A DNA stretch of 64,000 bases from Sphaerolaimus hirsutus (GCA_964036195.1 OZ038450.1:29700794-29764793), one strand, 5' to 3'. Shown: positions 24,093-34,754, numbered from the stretch's first letter. The notes: a model not told the origin generated them from the sequence alone. Made by a program: numbers and translations.

Positions 24093-24184
24093 CTGGGAGG
24101 GAAATTTCGTTTGTAGTTAATATCATTCAATTGGAAAATTGAATGTGAAAAAGTTTATATGTTTAATTACAAATGATGATAATT

Positions 24185-24370
24185 GAGGCGTACAATTCTA
24201 AAAGTCGACAAGTCCAAAATGTAAAAATTTCGAGTTAGGCCCGAAAACGTCATCTGAGGCTACTTCCGCACATTTTTCATCATTTTCCATAAATTTTTTT
24301 ACCTCATATGCCCATATGGCAAAGTGCCAAATTTGACATTTTTGGGAAAAATGCAAAAAATTTGGGCAAG
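24185..24370. mobile_element. Left part of a MITE split by the 12.7-kb element
   Basis: Begins GAGGCGTACAATTCTAAAAG and runs to GGGCAAG. The remainder resumes at 37,085 with CAAGAAGTCGACAAGTCC and ends at 37,547. Uninterrupted copies at 47,068 and 15,760 contain GGGCAAGAAGTCGACAAG, which defines the empty site exactly. Confidence 0.85.
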
Positions 24371-25256
24371 TATAATAAAGTGGACCCCCGGTTACTACAA
24401 CATTATCCTTATAGGCCAAATAGCAACACCTTGGACAATGTCCACTTCCGTCAGAACTTTCAACGATGCGCTCATGCAGTCCATCCTGCCTAATTACGCC
24501 AAATGTACAGCACCTAGCAGGGGACTTAGTTACCTTTTGCACGTGTGGAACGACAAACGATGGCAACATGCCAACATAATGATCGCACAATTCCGACAAT
24601 TCAACAAGCGACATAATGTCCACTGGACGATCAATAACTGCCCTACAAGCCCTACGCTTGGCGCGTGCGCGGGAACCCTGTCTGCCAAACTTCACCAGCT
24701 TGGTGCCTTTCGACCTAGCTACTCCGAAGGACGTAGGCTTCTGAGCTTTTCGGTCTACTTGGTTGCCACAGCTAACAAAGTCCGGTCGCGCAAATTGCAA
24801 AAGCTTGCGGCGAATGACGTGCGGCTGTAATTTCCCTCTCTTACCCACCAAATACCAAAGGTTTCTAGGCTGCACAGACTTCTTCAGCCTTTCAGCAGTT
24901 CCCTCAAAAACACCACAAATTCCGGGCTCAATAAAAGCTGGCTCCATGATCAAGTGATCAAGCAACCACTGCTGAGAAGCATCACAAATTACTTCACCAT
25001 TGGGCAAGATAGAATCAACGACGAGATCACCGGCGCCCTGAACCTTTTCCGCATACGTAGCCCTTCGTTGAATTTGAAACACTTCCGATACGGGTTCAAA
25101 ACTATCAAAAGCAGGGCCCGTCTCCAAATCATCAATTTCCCAGAAACCTTCAGAACTTGGCGCACTTTCAGAAACAGAAACAAGATTCGCCCACGCTTCC
25201 AAAACCGACAATTCAACCTTATTTGAATGCAAACAAACAAAAGCGACTTCCATCAT
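24371..25256 (-). CDS. Unidentified ORF reading through the element's left end
   Basis: From ATG at 25,256 about 295 codons stay open to the element boundary. The frame then continues into host MITE sequence and stops at 24,198. The product has an acidic N-terminal third, a strongly basic stretch in the middle (GSRARAKRRACRAV), and a Cys-rich part (CTFGVI then HCPRCCYLAYK) that could be a zinc ribbon. No family recognised. One hairpin of the element's conserved type (24,712-24,755) is embedded in the coding sequence. The lack of a stop inside the element may mean that the end is truncated, that the last codons are spliced away, or that a stop is supplied by each target. Confidence 0.5.
24712..24755. 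repeat. Conserved-loop hairpin inside the 24.4-25.3 kb ORF
   Basis: Outer stems GACC/GGTC and AGCT/AGCT, inner stem GAAG/CTTC, loop GACGTAGG. The loop is the same octamer as in the array at 29.7-31.2 kb. A 23-bp stretch around the loop is shared with the hairpin at 26,751-26,814. Confidence 0.6.
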
Positions 25257-26987
25257 GATTTCACAAATTAGAATTAGAAGTGATTAGATCCACTAGCTGG
25301 AATGAGCCAATAGATTAAGTAGAGAATTAGTTGCACCAGAGTAAACTTGAATTACATTAATTGGGTTTCTCAGATAACGTTGCAATTAAAGTTTCCAAAG
25401 TATTTGAATATTTCCAATTTACCTTTCCACTTTCCAAATCAGAACATTAACATAAAAATGACTAAATAACACTCAGGGTCATGAAAGCTAAACCAGACAG
25501 GTGAGGATAGCAATACGATGCAATGGTAAGAGACCACACAAGACCAGGTACTTAAATCCTAGCTTGGCACAGCACCACTATCAAAAGTAATCTACAACGA
25601 CGTAGCACAACTGTTTGGGCCCTTACGAAAGCCTAGAGCGAGTCAATAGGTGTACAGCCTACTTCAGCTTATACTACGCCTAAAACAAGTCCACAGAGGT
25701 CCAGACGTACAGTAAGCATCACAGATGGTGGGTTCTCCCCATACAACACCCTATCTTAGCTATACCGGCAGCTCCGTGTGGCCACTCCTGCCCCTGTGAA
25801 CCTAAATGTCACCGTGCAGAGGGAAGAGAAGGCCTATGCCAGAGTTAGCAGAGAATGAATAACCAAGGGTAGGCTCATTTCAGCTGGTAAATCACTGACT
25901 TAGTAATTAGGATTGGATTGAATAGACTGATGATAATCACTGGATTGGGGCTCTCTTTTATGGGTTTGAAGTGCCCAAAACTGGTTTGCAGCTGGGCGGA
26001 GCCAACCAATCACGAAAGTGCATTCGAAAGTGTACCGAAAATAAGTGACTTCAGTTGAACAGAGCCATGTTACCACAAGGGTTACTTTTTAATGGAACAA
26101 GGGGAATGGTGACTTGACATTCAGGAACACCTTTCTTCTGGCACTCAGCCAGCTAATAAAACCAAACTTGGAACTGTGCCAAACTAGAAAATGACATACC
26201 TACAGTAACCTACCAAATGTAAAACGCACAACTAACAGCTTAAAAATGACTAAACTGAGTGAAACTCTCAAAACTGAACGTGATACAATCAACAACATGC
26301 CGAGTGAATCCACAGCTAGTCGAACTGCAAACGAATACAAAAAGGGACCAAAAATACAAAAGTAACCGTGTTTGCTCAAACGTGAGCTCGTCCAAAACCA
26401 ACGTACCAACCGGCCAACGTGAAACTAAATACAAGTGCAAAAGTGCAAAACACAGAAATACGTGCGAAACGTAAAACATAATCACGAACACGTGCAATTA
26501 TCACAAACTAAGGGGGTTAGGTGGGTAATTAAGTGCAAATAAATACATATACATACGTAATAAATCACATACCGCGGCACCTACCGCGCACCTACTCCCT
26601 AAACCTACTCCTACACCCTACAAAATCACAAAACTCCTCCCTGTGGCAGCAGTGGCTACGGGATATGTGCCAATTTACACACAAAAACTGCCTTTTTGGC
26701 ATTCTTCCAATTTCCTTTACTAATTTTAACCTAAGGCACATATCCCTCCAGAAGGGTTGACCCGTCTCTACTCCGAAGGACGTAGGCTTCTGGAGCTATC
26801 GGGGCCCTCCCTTCCGGTGGCCACTCCCACCAAGAACTCTGAGCGGCCGAAGTCTGTCGCTCCGCGGACGTTCCCGGCGGCCACGCTGTCGACGCTCGCG
26901 GGGACTGGGTAGGGGGTGAATTTATAAGTTTGAGTGATAAACTGTCGCCCAAACACGGCGACAGTGCTTAACCCCCCTCGAAAATAC
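25257..26987 (-). other. Long leader between the inner repeat and the 24.4-25.3 kb ORF
   Basis: This 1.7-kb stretch lies between the inner 666-bp repeat and the ATG at 25,256. It has no long ORF and is AT-rich in its middle (26,160-26,600). If the 666-bp repeat is a promoter, this would be the 5' leader or contain an intron of the downstream ORF. One hairpin of the conserved type occurs at 26,751-26,814. Confidence 0.4.
26751..26814. repeat. Conserved-loop hairpin near the inner repeat
   Basis: Nested pairings GAAGGG/CCCTTC, CCCG/CGGG, CTCC/GGAG and GAAG/CTTC close on the loop GACGTAGG, with a single bulged T on the 3' side. The architecture is that of the array hairpins although the stem bases differ. 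Confidence 0.65.
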
Positions 26988-27377
26988 ACTAAGTGCCGCT
27001 TTCAGAAAGTTGGCACTCGGCCAAGAGTGGCCGATTCGACACTTTACAAAAACCGCCCAAAACCACCCAAAATCCCCCTCTCCCGGGTTCCGGCGGTCGG
27101 CGGTCGTTGAATGGCGGCGACGCGGCGCTGTCGCGGCCGTCGAAGTCGTTCGCCGGCGCTCGTTTGGCCGCCATGTCCAAGAGAATCGCTTTTCCGCTCG
27201 GCGCTGCTTTTCCTTTTAATGAAAAGCGCCGTAACTCTCGCGAAAGTTAGGTTCCGTTCCCGGGGATGTCGAGTGACGTCACCCGGCCGTGTTCACAACT
27301 AAATACATCCAATTAGGCCGTTTTGCCAATTAGGGCCGGCGGCATAGCGCCATCGATGTACCGTTCCATGGTAATTC

Positions 27378-27430
27378 GCGCTGAATCACCGTCCCAGAGG
27401 CGTAGGTCTGGCACTTTGGTGATCTGGCGC
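27378..27430. repeat. Conserved-loop hairpin, inner repeat, first
   Basis: Outer stem GCGC..TCACC / GGTGA..GCGC, inner stem CCAGA/TCTGG, loop GGCGTAGG. An identical copy occurs at 36,809-36,861. Confidence 0.75.
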
Positions 27431-27582
27431 CAATTACCATAGTTGGCGTCCGTTGCGCCGTAAGTTTCCTATAAGTTAGGTTCACATATGGCGACGTCGT
27501 AATGACGTCACTTGGCCCAAAAGGGTCAATATGGCGTCCCCGGCGACTAAAGCGCCATAACTAGGGTTTAGTAAGCGTTAAT

Positions 27583-27639
27583 TGACGCTGGGTCACCGTC
27601 CCAGAGACATAGGTCTGGCACTTTGGTGGCCCGCCGTCA
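27583..27639. repeat. Conserved-loop hairpin, inner repeat, second
   Basis: Outer stem TGACGCTGGGTCACC against GGTGGCCCGCCGTCA, inner stem CCAGA/TCTGG, loop GACATAGG. An identical copy occurs at 37,014-37,070. Confidence 0.75.
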
Positions 27640-27653
27640 GTTCTCGCATTACA

Positions 27654-28356
27654 TACTATACCGACCTTTTGAGCGCTGGCCCAGCGCGAACAGGCATCAC
27701 ACTTCCTCCCCCCTTTTCTAAAAGCGCGGGTTAGTCAGCGTAACAGCAGCGAAGAGGGTGTTATATACTATTTACAAGGGACTGTCGAGACTGATGTTGA
27801 TATTTTTCATGTATTTAAAGCGTTGCGGTGTATTACAGATAGATATTTGAGGTACGTTAAAATTGCTACCAGATCGCAAGTGGAACCCTGGAAAATACGC
27901 CAACATGTGCACTGGAAGCACCCTAATAAAGCGTCGGAACCGAATCTAAGATTATGGCAAGAAAAATTTTAAAGGCAGAATCGTGAGAACCGTAAGTGAG
28001 ACCGAAAGGCAAGTGGAATGCCACTAAAACAAAATATAAACTAAACGTGACTAAATTGAAACCACTACAAAGGCTAGAATTATTCACAACAATACAAAAT
28101 ACAACAATTCACAAAAGGGATCCCGATAGAAAACATTCCAACTACACAACTCTCAGCCTAATCGCAAGCACAAAAACAACGGCATTTAATCTTGGTGGCA
28201 CAAACGCAGCTACTAATCAAATCGGCGGCTAACTTCACAAAACACATGGCTCAAGCAGTTTACCTCCACACAATTACCAAAAATCACCGCGTGCAACTAA
28301 GTGACTGCACTTACTAAGAGAAAATTTCAGAAAAGCGATATCAAAACATACACAAT
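27654..28356. other. Non-coding segment of the element
   Basis: AT-rich sequence between the inner repeat and the hairpin at 28,357. No ORF with domain or splice support was found on either strand. Confidence 0.4.
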
Positions 28357-28411
28357 GGGTGCTTTGGTCAGTCCCAGGGACGTAGGCTTGGCACTTTAGA
28401 CCGCTGCACCC
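28357..28411. repeat. Conserved-loop hairpin downstream of the two-exon gene
   Basis: GGGTGC/GCACCC and GGTC/GACC outer stems, inner stem CCAGG/CTTGG (one G-T wobble), loop GACGTAGG, 3' bulge TTA. Confidence 0.75.
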
Positions 28412-28575
28412 AACTCACACTAGAAACTGAATCAGTACGCGTCGTGGTTCACCTGCACCATAGTAAAAAGAGATAATAGCGGGTACAAAAATAAATTTGG
28501 CAAATGTTGTTGTTGGAATTACTACGTTTACCTCAAAGCGGAAAGGAAATAATACTCAACGCAGGATCGAAGCCA

Positions 28576-29288
28576 TTAAAATTGCAATTTGATATCTACG
28601 AAATTGCCAATCTGTTCCAGGGTGATATTGATAGGAAAACTATGTGAATTAATAACTCGCGTGGTCACATGCATGGGGGGCCCGACAGAAAGATGCGGGT
28701 CATAAGTGAAATCAGTTGGTGAAATCGACGACTCCCTATTCGGTAGACAGTGGGCCGGTACTTGCATTGGGGTGCCAGTGCCATGGATTTGACATTGTTG
28801 AATCGGTGCCACATGGCCAGTTATTGCCAACAGTGGCTGGTCATTTCCAAAAGCCGTGTTTCCCCACAGAAGGACAGATTCACTCAAGCTGAAAGAAATT
28901 TTGGTCATTATACACAGTTTTTTTTTTCACGCTGAACCCATGAAAATTCTCACTTTTCGCGACGGGGATCTTGCCAATCAAGCTCACGTTGAAGTGGCTG
29001 TGTGAGCCGCATTTCTCCAGCGGTCACACGCATGACAATTTCATTGTCTCCTTGGTACATAAATTCATGGAAATTTATATTTGGTGAACCAGTCATGACA
29101 GACATTGTCAAGCAATGAGTGTGGCCAGCATTTTGATTTTGATCCATAGTCAAGAAGGATAGATGCAGAAAAGTGTTTCCTGTGCAAAAATATTCCGTTA
29201 AAGTTTCAAGGAAAACATGAGAAAATTTTGGAAAAACATGAAGATTGAAGTGAAACTGAACTAAGCTGTTTTCCACTAATATGGCCAT
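28576..29288 (-). CDS. Two-exon gene of the element, product unknown (215 aa)
   Basis: Exon 1 is 29,288-28,954 and exon 2 is 28,888-28,576. The 65-nt intron has a GTGAGA donor and a TTTCTTTCAG acceptor, and the phases fit exactly (two bases plus one). Without splicing, exon 1 meets a stop at the junction, which supports the intron. The product would be about 215 residues, His/Asn/Thr-rich, with alternating hydrophobic residues suggesting beta structure; no family recognised. A possible acceptor (TTTTTGCAG) lies just upstream of the ATG, so an earlier exon cannot be excluded. A spliced gene argues that the unit has been expressed from DNA in a nucleus and is not a plain retrotransposon pol/gag remnant. 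Confidence 0.6.
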
Positions 29289-29696
29289 TGTGTGGCTGCA
29301 AAAATTTGTTCCCAGCCATAACCAGCAAAAATTATTGGTGATTACTTTAAATGTGGGAAGCGAAAAGTCTTTATCCAGGTGGCTGTTTAAAAGAAAGTGT
29401 TCAAGGTCACTGGAGTTTTAAAGGAAAAACTGTGTGCACAAAATTCCATGAGTCCAGTCCCAAATAATTACACAATGACCGGGGGCCGTCCTGATATTCT
29501 AAATACACATGTAAAGCCAGGGGCCCTCTTCGATGTGACCACGCGGTTTTGTTAAATACAGGTAAAATACAAAAGCGGCGTAGAAAGCTAAGAATAATTA
29601 TTTACAGCGACGCTCAGTATGGTCGAGGTATAACTATTTAAAACAACTCAAAATTACGCGGCGTGAAGAAACACAAATTTTACCTTGTCTCTGGGT

Positions 29697-31154
29697 CCAG
29701 GCCATGGGGTAGTCCCAGGGACGTAGGCTTGGCACTTTAACCCCCTCAACCTGGCCCTCAGAGACATGATACCACAAATGTATACAAGGTTGCAATCAAA
29801 AATGGAAAATTTCCTTTCATTTAAAGAGAGAGTTAGGTGTGTGTGTGCCGATACCAACCCCAAGGACGCAGGCTTGGCGCTTTAGGTTCCAACGCACACA
29901 CACCGCGCCCTTATAAATTACTACTCATCGCACGAAAATAACAATGGCAGCTCAAAATGACAAGAATAGGGAAAAAGTCCCCAAAGTACGAGAAAAATGG
30001 CAGAAACGTGCGCAAAAATGAAGGATATAAAATCGTAAATGCGGCGGACGGCATAACTATTAATCCTGAGACCATTAAATTTTATTCCCTAAAGATATTT
30101 GTACCCATTTTACGCACCACAACGCTACACGGCTGGTGACAATCCCAAGGGCGTAGGCTTGGCATTTTAGGCACCAGACTGCGTTGCGAAGTGACACTGT
30201 GGCAACTCAAAAGTGACAGACTAAGGGAAAAAGTCCCAAAATGCGAGGGGAATGACGAAAACTGCGCAAAAAAATGAAGAATAAAAATCGCAAACGAAGC
30301 AGGCGGCGTGACTATTAAATCTTGAGACCAATTAGTTTGTTTCCTGAGGTTATTTGAACTCATTTACGTACCACAACGCTACATGGCTGGTGACAATCCC
30401 AAGGACGTAGGCTTGGCATTTTAGGCACCAGACCGCATTGCGAAGTGACACTGTTTCCGAAAAATAAATAATTACAGTTGTTGGTTTCCAGGTATTTGGA
30501 TGAATTGCGAAATTCGATGAGGTTAAAGGGCGAGACAAGTGATTGTCAATTTGGGAAGGCCAGCAATACCATGCCGTGTGCCACCAGTGACAGTCCCAGG
30601 GACGTAGGCTTGGCACTTTAGTCACCGACGGCACATTGCACGATAAACTGTCAATCAGGGTATGAAATTCTGGCGACTATGCGGCTGGCGTCAGAATAAT
30701 CCCAGGGGCGTAGGCTTGGGACTTTAATTCATCAGTCAGTCATCATAGCGCACGTGTACTGCAGAAAAAGACCCCTTTTATTTCGAAACATAAGTAGCAT
30801 TTTTAAATCGTTGCACAACTGTGTGAGGCATTATAACAATACCTCGTCAGTACGTCGCCACGCAGTGCTGGGGGCAATCCCAGAGACGTAGGTCTGGCAC
30901 TTTAGACCCCAACACCGCATTGCGCCGTCATGGCAAGGATAACCGTATAAATAAATTTCGATAATTCTGACATCACCGTTGGATAATCCCAGGGGCGTAG
31001 GCTTGGGACTTTAATCCTCCGGCTAATTAGCTCATATAAAAGTATAGCCATCACACAATTGTCAAAATAAAATCGATCAGACATCAAGGAGTTGGGTGTA
31101 TTTGCGCCGGGACAATCCCAAGGGCGTAGGCTTGGCATTTTAGTCCCGACACCC
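29697..31154. repeat. Array of nine conserved-loop hairpins
   Basis: Nine hairpins lie at about 29,697-29,754, 29,837-29,903, 30,120-30,187, 30,375-30,440, 30,578-30,634, 30,677-30,747, 30,860-30,924, 30,977-31,023 and 31,094-31,154, spaced roughly 100-280 bp. Each has a private outer stem, for example GTGTGTGTGC/GCACACACAC, CTGGTG/CACCAG, GTGAC/GTCAC or GGGAC/GTCCC. Inside is a C-C mismatch, a five-pair inner stem (CCAAG/CTTGG, CCAGA/TCTGG or wobble CCAGG/CTTGG), the loop GRCGYAGG and a 3' TTA bulge. The array begins about 35 bases past the stop of the 1,171-codon ORF and covers its likely 3' untranslated region, or an antisense transcript. Confidence 0.85.
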
Positions 31155-31186
31155 ACACACCGCACTCCTCTATTGCCTGGCACAAG

Positions 31187-34100
31187 CTACTTAGTGCGGA
31201 CCTGACGCAGGCGGTGTACCCTACGAGCGGCCTTATTTGCCCCTCGCGGCAGGTTGTGCTCGCGTTCAATCACTGCAAGTTGCGGGATGGGGCGCTGGCC
31301 CAATTCCACCTGCTGTCCGATCGCAATGGCCGGATCTTGGCCTTGGACAAACTGCACGGTCGTGATAGTTGGCGGAATTTCACTGGGGGCATACCGCCGC
31401 ACCGCCCTGCACCGTGCAATTCTATCCACGAGTGCAGTGGACAGCGGTTGAAGCGGTCGTGGCCGTTGGACGGCGCCTCTGCATTTCGCAAGGGTGGACA
31501 TCGCCAATTCATTCAGGCTCAGAACAGGCCACGGACGCAGTGCGGGTTCACGTGCTAGTTGCTCCGCCATTGTCATATGCAGCCGGCCCAGCCAGTTGTC
31601 ACCCCACGTCTCTACGCTTGTCCAAAGAGTCCGGTCGTTCATACCTTGTTTAATACCCCAGAACGGGTCGTGTGGGCTCGCCTCGATAAAAATCGAGTCG
31701 GGGTTGTTAGCGAGGGCGTTCCGGTAGGCCGGGCAGGTCGCCAGCTTGAGTCGCAAAACAGCGTGCATGGCTGCAACGGCAAGACCGCAGTTGTGCCACT
31801 CCTGCTGTTTCTGTTTCCAGCCGGCGATTCTACCCTCCCTACGCCAGGACGTCATCTGAGACTTGCAGCGACTAGGCTCCGAGTGTCTGAGCAGGGGCAC
31901 AATCAAATCGTGATCCCCGCTAAAGATCAACTGCAGAACGTGATACAAGTGCTCAGATGACGGCACGTACAGATCGCCCATTAGTGGAATAGGGGCCCTA
32001 AAAAAGTTCCCCAGCGGACTATCTCCGGAGAAGAATAGATACGTGTGGTAGTCGCCAATCGATATCGTACCCACGCCTGCGTGCACGTCCGGTCTTCCCA
32101 AACCGGGACTCCCATCCAGTGCCAGCAGCCGGAGGATATACAACCGAAAGTCGAGCCAACGACCTAAAGACGTGTTCAGCACGGGTTGCAAGACAAGGTC
32201 GGAGGGTCTCTTAACAGTCGCACACACGATCTTCGCGCGCAACAAGAAGGCCGTAAACTCGTCCTGAGTCTCATCAAGCATAGCCCGCAGCTGGTCCGGG
32301 TTTGCCTGCCTAAGTCGGTCTTGCCACCTGACCCAAGTTCGTGGCGCTTCGGGGAAACGCACGCAGTATGCCGCCCACTGTTCGTTTGACAGCACCAACA
32401 CGTGTAGGAGTTCCCGCTGTTTGCGCCAAAACGACAACCAATTCAAGATGCACCTAGTCAGTGACACGTTCGTACCGCCACCGAAATAGCGGTGCCCTAT
32501 TGGCAAGGTAGGCAGTACTTCTTCCGAATCGGCGAAGACATTGGGCGGCACAGGCACTTCCAAGGTCAAGGGCGGTTTGTCGCTAAAACTGTCAAGGAAG
32601 AACGGCAAGGCGCGTCCCGCATTAGAGGTGTACCGAGACTCGTCCAAGCTGAGGCTCATAAGCATCTCAGCATAAAGGGGGCGGAGTGGGAGGGGCACGC
32701 TTTCGACGTGTAACCTCTCCCAACCGGGTGCGTACGTTTGCTCCGGCTGGAGCCACTCGCTCATGGCCCTCCTCAACGGGTGTCGCGGGGACCAATCAGG
32801 GTTATAATGCCCTCTGGTCCTCGCGACGGCCACTAAGCGCGCGCGTTCAGCCGGCCCAAACGCGTTTGTCAACCAGTGATTCGACTCGGCCTCCCCTGAC
32901 GCCGCAGGTGGGAGCCCTGCATTCCGCACTAACTGCAGTTGTTTAGTCCCCAAGTTGAAGAACGGTCGAACGTCTTCCCCTTGCATTGTCGCCGCGTAAT
33001 ATTGGCGAAAAATGGTAAACAACTGCGTGATGTGGTCTGGAAGCAGCTCATCCCAGTACTGCGTCATGGGTAGCCAGGCCTCCCGGCGCCAAACGTCGAT
33101 CATACGGCCCTCAATAGGGACCTCGTAGTAGAAATACGGGGTGCTGTTCATAATACCCAGAATCAACCCTGTTTCGAGCGTAATGTACGGGACATTTTGC
33201 TCGCGGAAGAACCGCCGGCCCTGCTCGTGAGTGTGAAAACTATTCACGGCCGGGTTAACCGGGGCCACTTGGACATCACCGTCTGGCTGAATAAGTGCAG
33301 CCGGTGGCACGTAGGCGTCGCGGAGTGGGATCGGTCCAAAACCGTCAAAGGGGTCGTCTCCCAGTTCCGGCACCAAATACGCTGCCGGTTCTAAGGGATC
33401 AACCAAGCCAAACGACGACCACACCGCTGTTTTAGAAAAACCCAGCGCGTCCAGTCTCTCTTTGTTCCCTGAGTCGTCGTGACCAAGCAACGCCCTCGCC
33501 ACAGTGCGAATTCTGTCATCGGTTGCGCTTTCAAACACTTCTTTAGCGAGCTGGTTTCGCACCGGTTGGAGAGGTACGATGCGGAGTCTGTAGGTGCCCT
33601 CGGCCCGGTTCGCTGCTTCCACCTCTTGGGACCAGCTATCCGGAACGTGGTCAGCCGAGACACCCGCATCGGACTGCCCCTCGCCGGCCGCGACCTCCAT
33701 TGGGACTACAATTTCCAGCTGTCCCACTACGCTAGGGGCGGCTGAGGACATCCCTTCATCTGCCGACTCGTCAGGGTTCAAAATGCGCCGGCGGGGGTCA
33801 TCGGGGACTGGCAAGGCACGAGGCTCTACCAGGCCGACATCCCACGTGCGCACGCCAGAAGCTAGCTGGGTGAAGGGGCGCTTGTGCGGGTCGAAAAAGA
33901 AATTGACCAGGCGGTTAGGCGCCGACCTATATTGCGCCCCCTGGAATCCCGCGACGTCCTCCACGGGGCGTCCGTCGTCAAAGCAGCCGTGATGCGGGTA
34001 AACCTTAGTCAACCAAGTATGAACGGGGTTGCCGTCAGGAGTCCCGCTCGTGCGAACCTCCTCAATTGGGTCTGCAGAGGGATCCTGATTGTCAGCCCGT

Positions 34101-34702
34101 CGCATGAGGGAATGCTCCGCATTGTGGATGACATCAAACCGTAAGGGCTCCTGCGGCTCCGGTGGGGCAATTTGGCTTCTCACAGAGTGCAAAACCTGCA
34201 GAATCTGATTGAACGAAAGCGCTGGTTGTGTGCGAGCTAGCTGGTAGGGCAAGGAGGCACCAAATTGGACACGCCCCTGGGGCTCACAAGCGGGTGCCCC
34301 TAGCAACACCGCGAAGTACTGCTCGCGCAGCTCGTACGCCAGTTGTTGGCCGGCTATGATCCTATCGAGGGTCGACTTGGCCGGAATACCAGGGGGTAGC
34401 GGGCGCTCGCTGTATGGCTGAAAAATATGCATGTTCCGTTCGATCGCGCGGGATGTCCACTCACGCGGGCACCAGCCGCAGATGATGTGCACCGCCAGTC
34501 GGCTCGTTTCATCGTAAAAATAACAGAATGGCGAGGCGAGCGGCGTTGCACCAATGTCCGCCGGCTGTTCCGGCCGCGCAAGGCGTGTTCCCACCAGACC
34601 GACATGCATGATCACGGCGTGGAAGTAGTTTAGCGCCTCAACTTCGTCCAGCCGCACCCCTTGGACTTGCAGGTCAAACAGGGCTTTCTCAAGGGGGCAC
34701 AT
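31187..34702 (-). CDS. 1,171-aa protein with C-terminal NADAR/YbiA-like domain
   Basis: The first 870 residues match nothing I recognise; they are rich in Pro, Trp and acidic loops. Residues about 885-1,045 read as a NADAR (YbiA-like, formerly DUF1768) domain. The core order is there: a hydrophobic strand and GNFFRAPI, then SSEHLYHVLQ with the family's conserved Glu, a Trp-rich middle, EASPHDPFWGI matching the D..WG signature, and GDNWLGRLHM matching N.LG..LM. NADAR enzymes are reported N-glycosidases acting on ADP-ribose derivatives, including removal of ADP-ribose from guanine. The last 20 residues are basic. The frame is open for 18 codons upstream of this ATG and overlaps the end of the 447-codon ORF, so translation may instead start by +1 frameshifting. 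NADAR call 0.8; the overall role is unknown. Confidence 0.8.
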   Translation of the reverse strand: MCPLEKALFDLQVQGVRLDEVEALNYFHAVIMHVGLVGTRLARPEQPADIGATPLASPFCYFYDETSRLAVHIICGWCPREWTSRAIERNMHIFQPYSERPLPPGIPAKSTLDRIIAGQQLAYELREQYFAVLLGAPACEPQGRVQFGASLPYQLARTQPALSFNQILQVLHSVRSQIAPPEPQEPLRFDVIHNAEHSLMRRADNQDPSADPIEEVRTSGTPDGNPVHTWLTKVYPHHGCFDDGRPVEDVAGFQGAQYRSAPNRLVNFFFDPHKRPFTQLASGVRTWDVGLVEPRALPVPDDPRRRILNPDESADEGMSSAAPSVVGQLEIVVPMEVAAGEGQSDAGVSADHVPDSWSQEVEAANRAEGTYRLRIVPLQPVRNQLAKEVFESATDDRIRTVARALLGHDDSGNKERLDALGFSKTAVWSSFGLVDPLEPAAYLVPELGDDPFDGFGPIPLRDAYVPPAALIQPDGDVQVAPVNPAVNSFHTHEQGRRFFREQNVPYITLETGLILGIMNSTPYFYYEVPIEGRMIDVWRREAWLPMTQYWDELLPDHITQLFTIFRQYYAATMQGEDVRPFFNLGTKQLQLVRNAGLPPAASGEAESNHWLTNAFGPAERARLVAVARTRGHYNPDWSPRHPLRRAMSEWLQPEQTYAPGWERLHVESVPLPLRPLYAEMLMSLSLDESRYTSNAGRALPFFLDSFSDKPPLTLEVPVPPNVFADSEEVLPTLPIGHRYFGGGTNVSLTRCILNWLSFWRKQRELLHVLVLSNEQWAAYCVRFPEAPRTWVRWQDRLRQANPDQLRAMLDETQDEFTAFLLRAKIVCATVKRPSDLVLQPVLNTSLGRWLDFRLYILRLLALDGSPGLGRPDVHAGVGTISIGDYHTYLFFSGDSPLGNFFRAPIPLMGDLYVPSSEHLYHVLQLIFSGDHDLIVPLLRHSEPSRCKSQMTSWRREGRIAGWKQKQQEWHNCGLAVAAMHAVLRLKLATCPAYRNALANNPDSIFIEASPHDPFWGIKQGMNDRTLWTSVETWGDNWLGRLHMTMAEQLAREPALRPWPVLSLNELAMSTLAKCRGAVQRPRPLQPLSTALVDRIARCRAVRRYAPSEIPPTITTVQFVQGQDPAIAIGQQVELGQRPIPQLAVIEREHNLPRGANKAARRVHRLRQVRTK

Positions 34703-34754
34703 GTCGGCGGCCAGCGTGGGCAGTAGTTTGCCAACTGGGGGCGTTGCCCTTAGT

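Larger units (their letters stand above)
26988..27653 (-). repeat. 666-bp direct repeat (inner copy)
   Basis: Identical base for base, as far as I can compare, with 36,419-37,084, at a constant offset of 9,431. GC-rich, with GGCGACG and TGACGTCA-like words. It contains two conserved-loop hairpins at 27,378-27,430 and 27,583-27,639. In minus orientation it begins TGTAATGCG, like an LTR beginning with TG. Its position suggests promoter or terminator function; this is inference. Confidence 0.85.

Noticed and set aside
27010..27302. Overlapping short ORFs inside the 666-bp repeats
   Set aside because: They are duplicated because the repeat is duplicated. GC-rich sequence gives few stops, and there is no domain or codon signal.
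29711..31130. CRISPR-like array interpretation of the repeated ~30-bp core
   Set aside because: Spacing is irregular (100-280 bp), the repeat is embedded in private outer stems, and the context is a eukaryotic nuclear genome.
29697..31154. Known self-cleaving ribozyme (hammerhead, twister, HDV-like)
   Set aside because: I looked for CUGANGA/GAAA and twister core motifs on both strands of the hairpins and did not find them.
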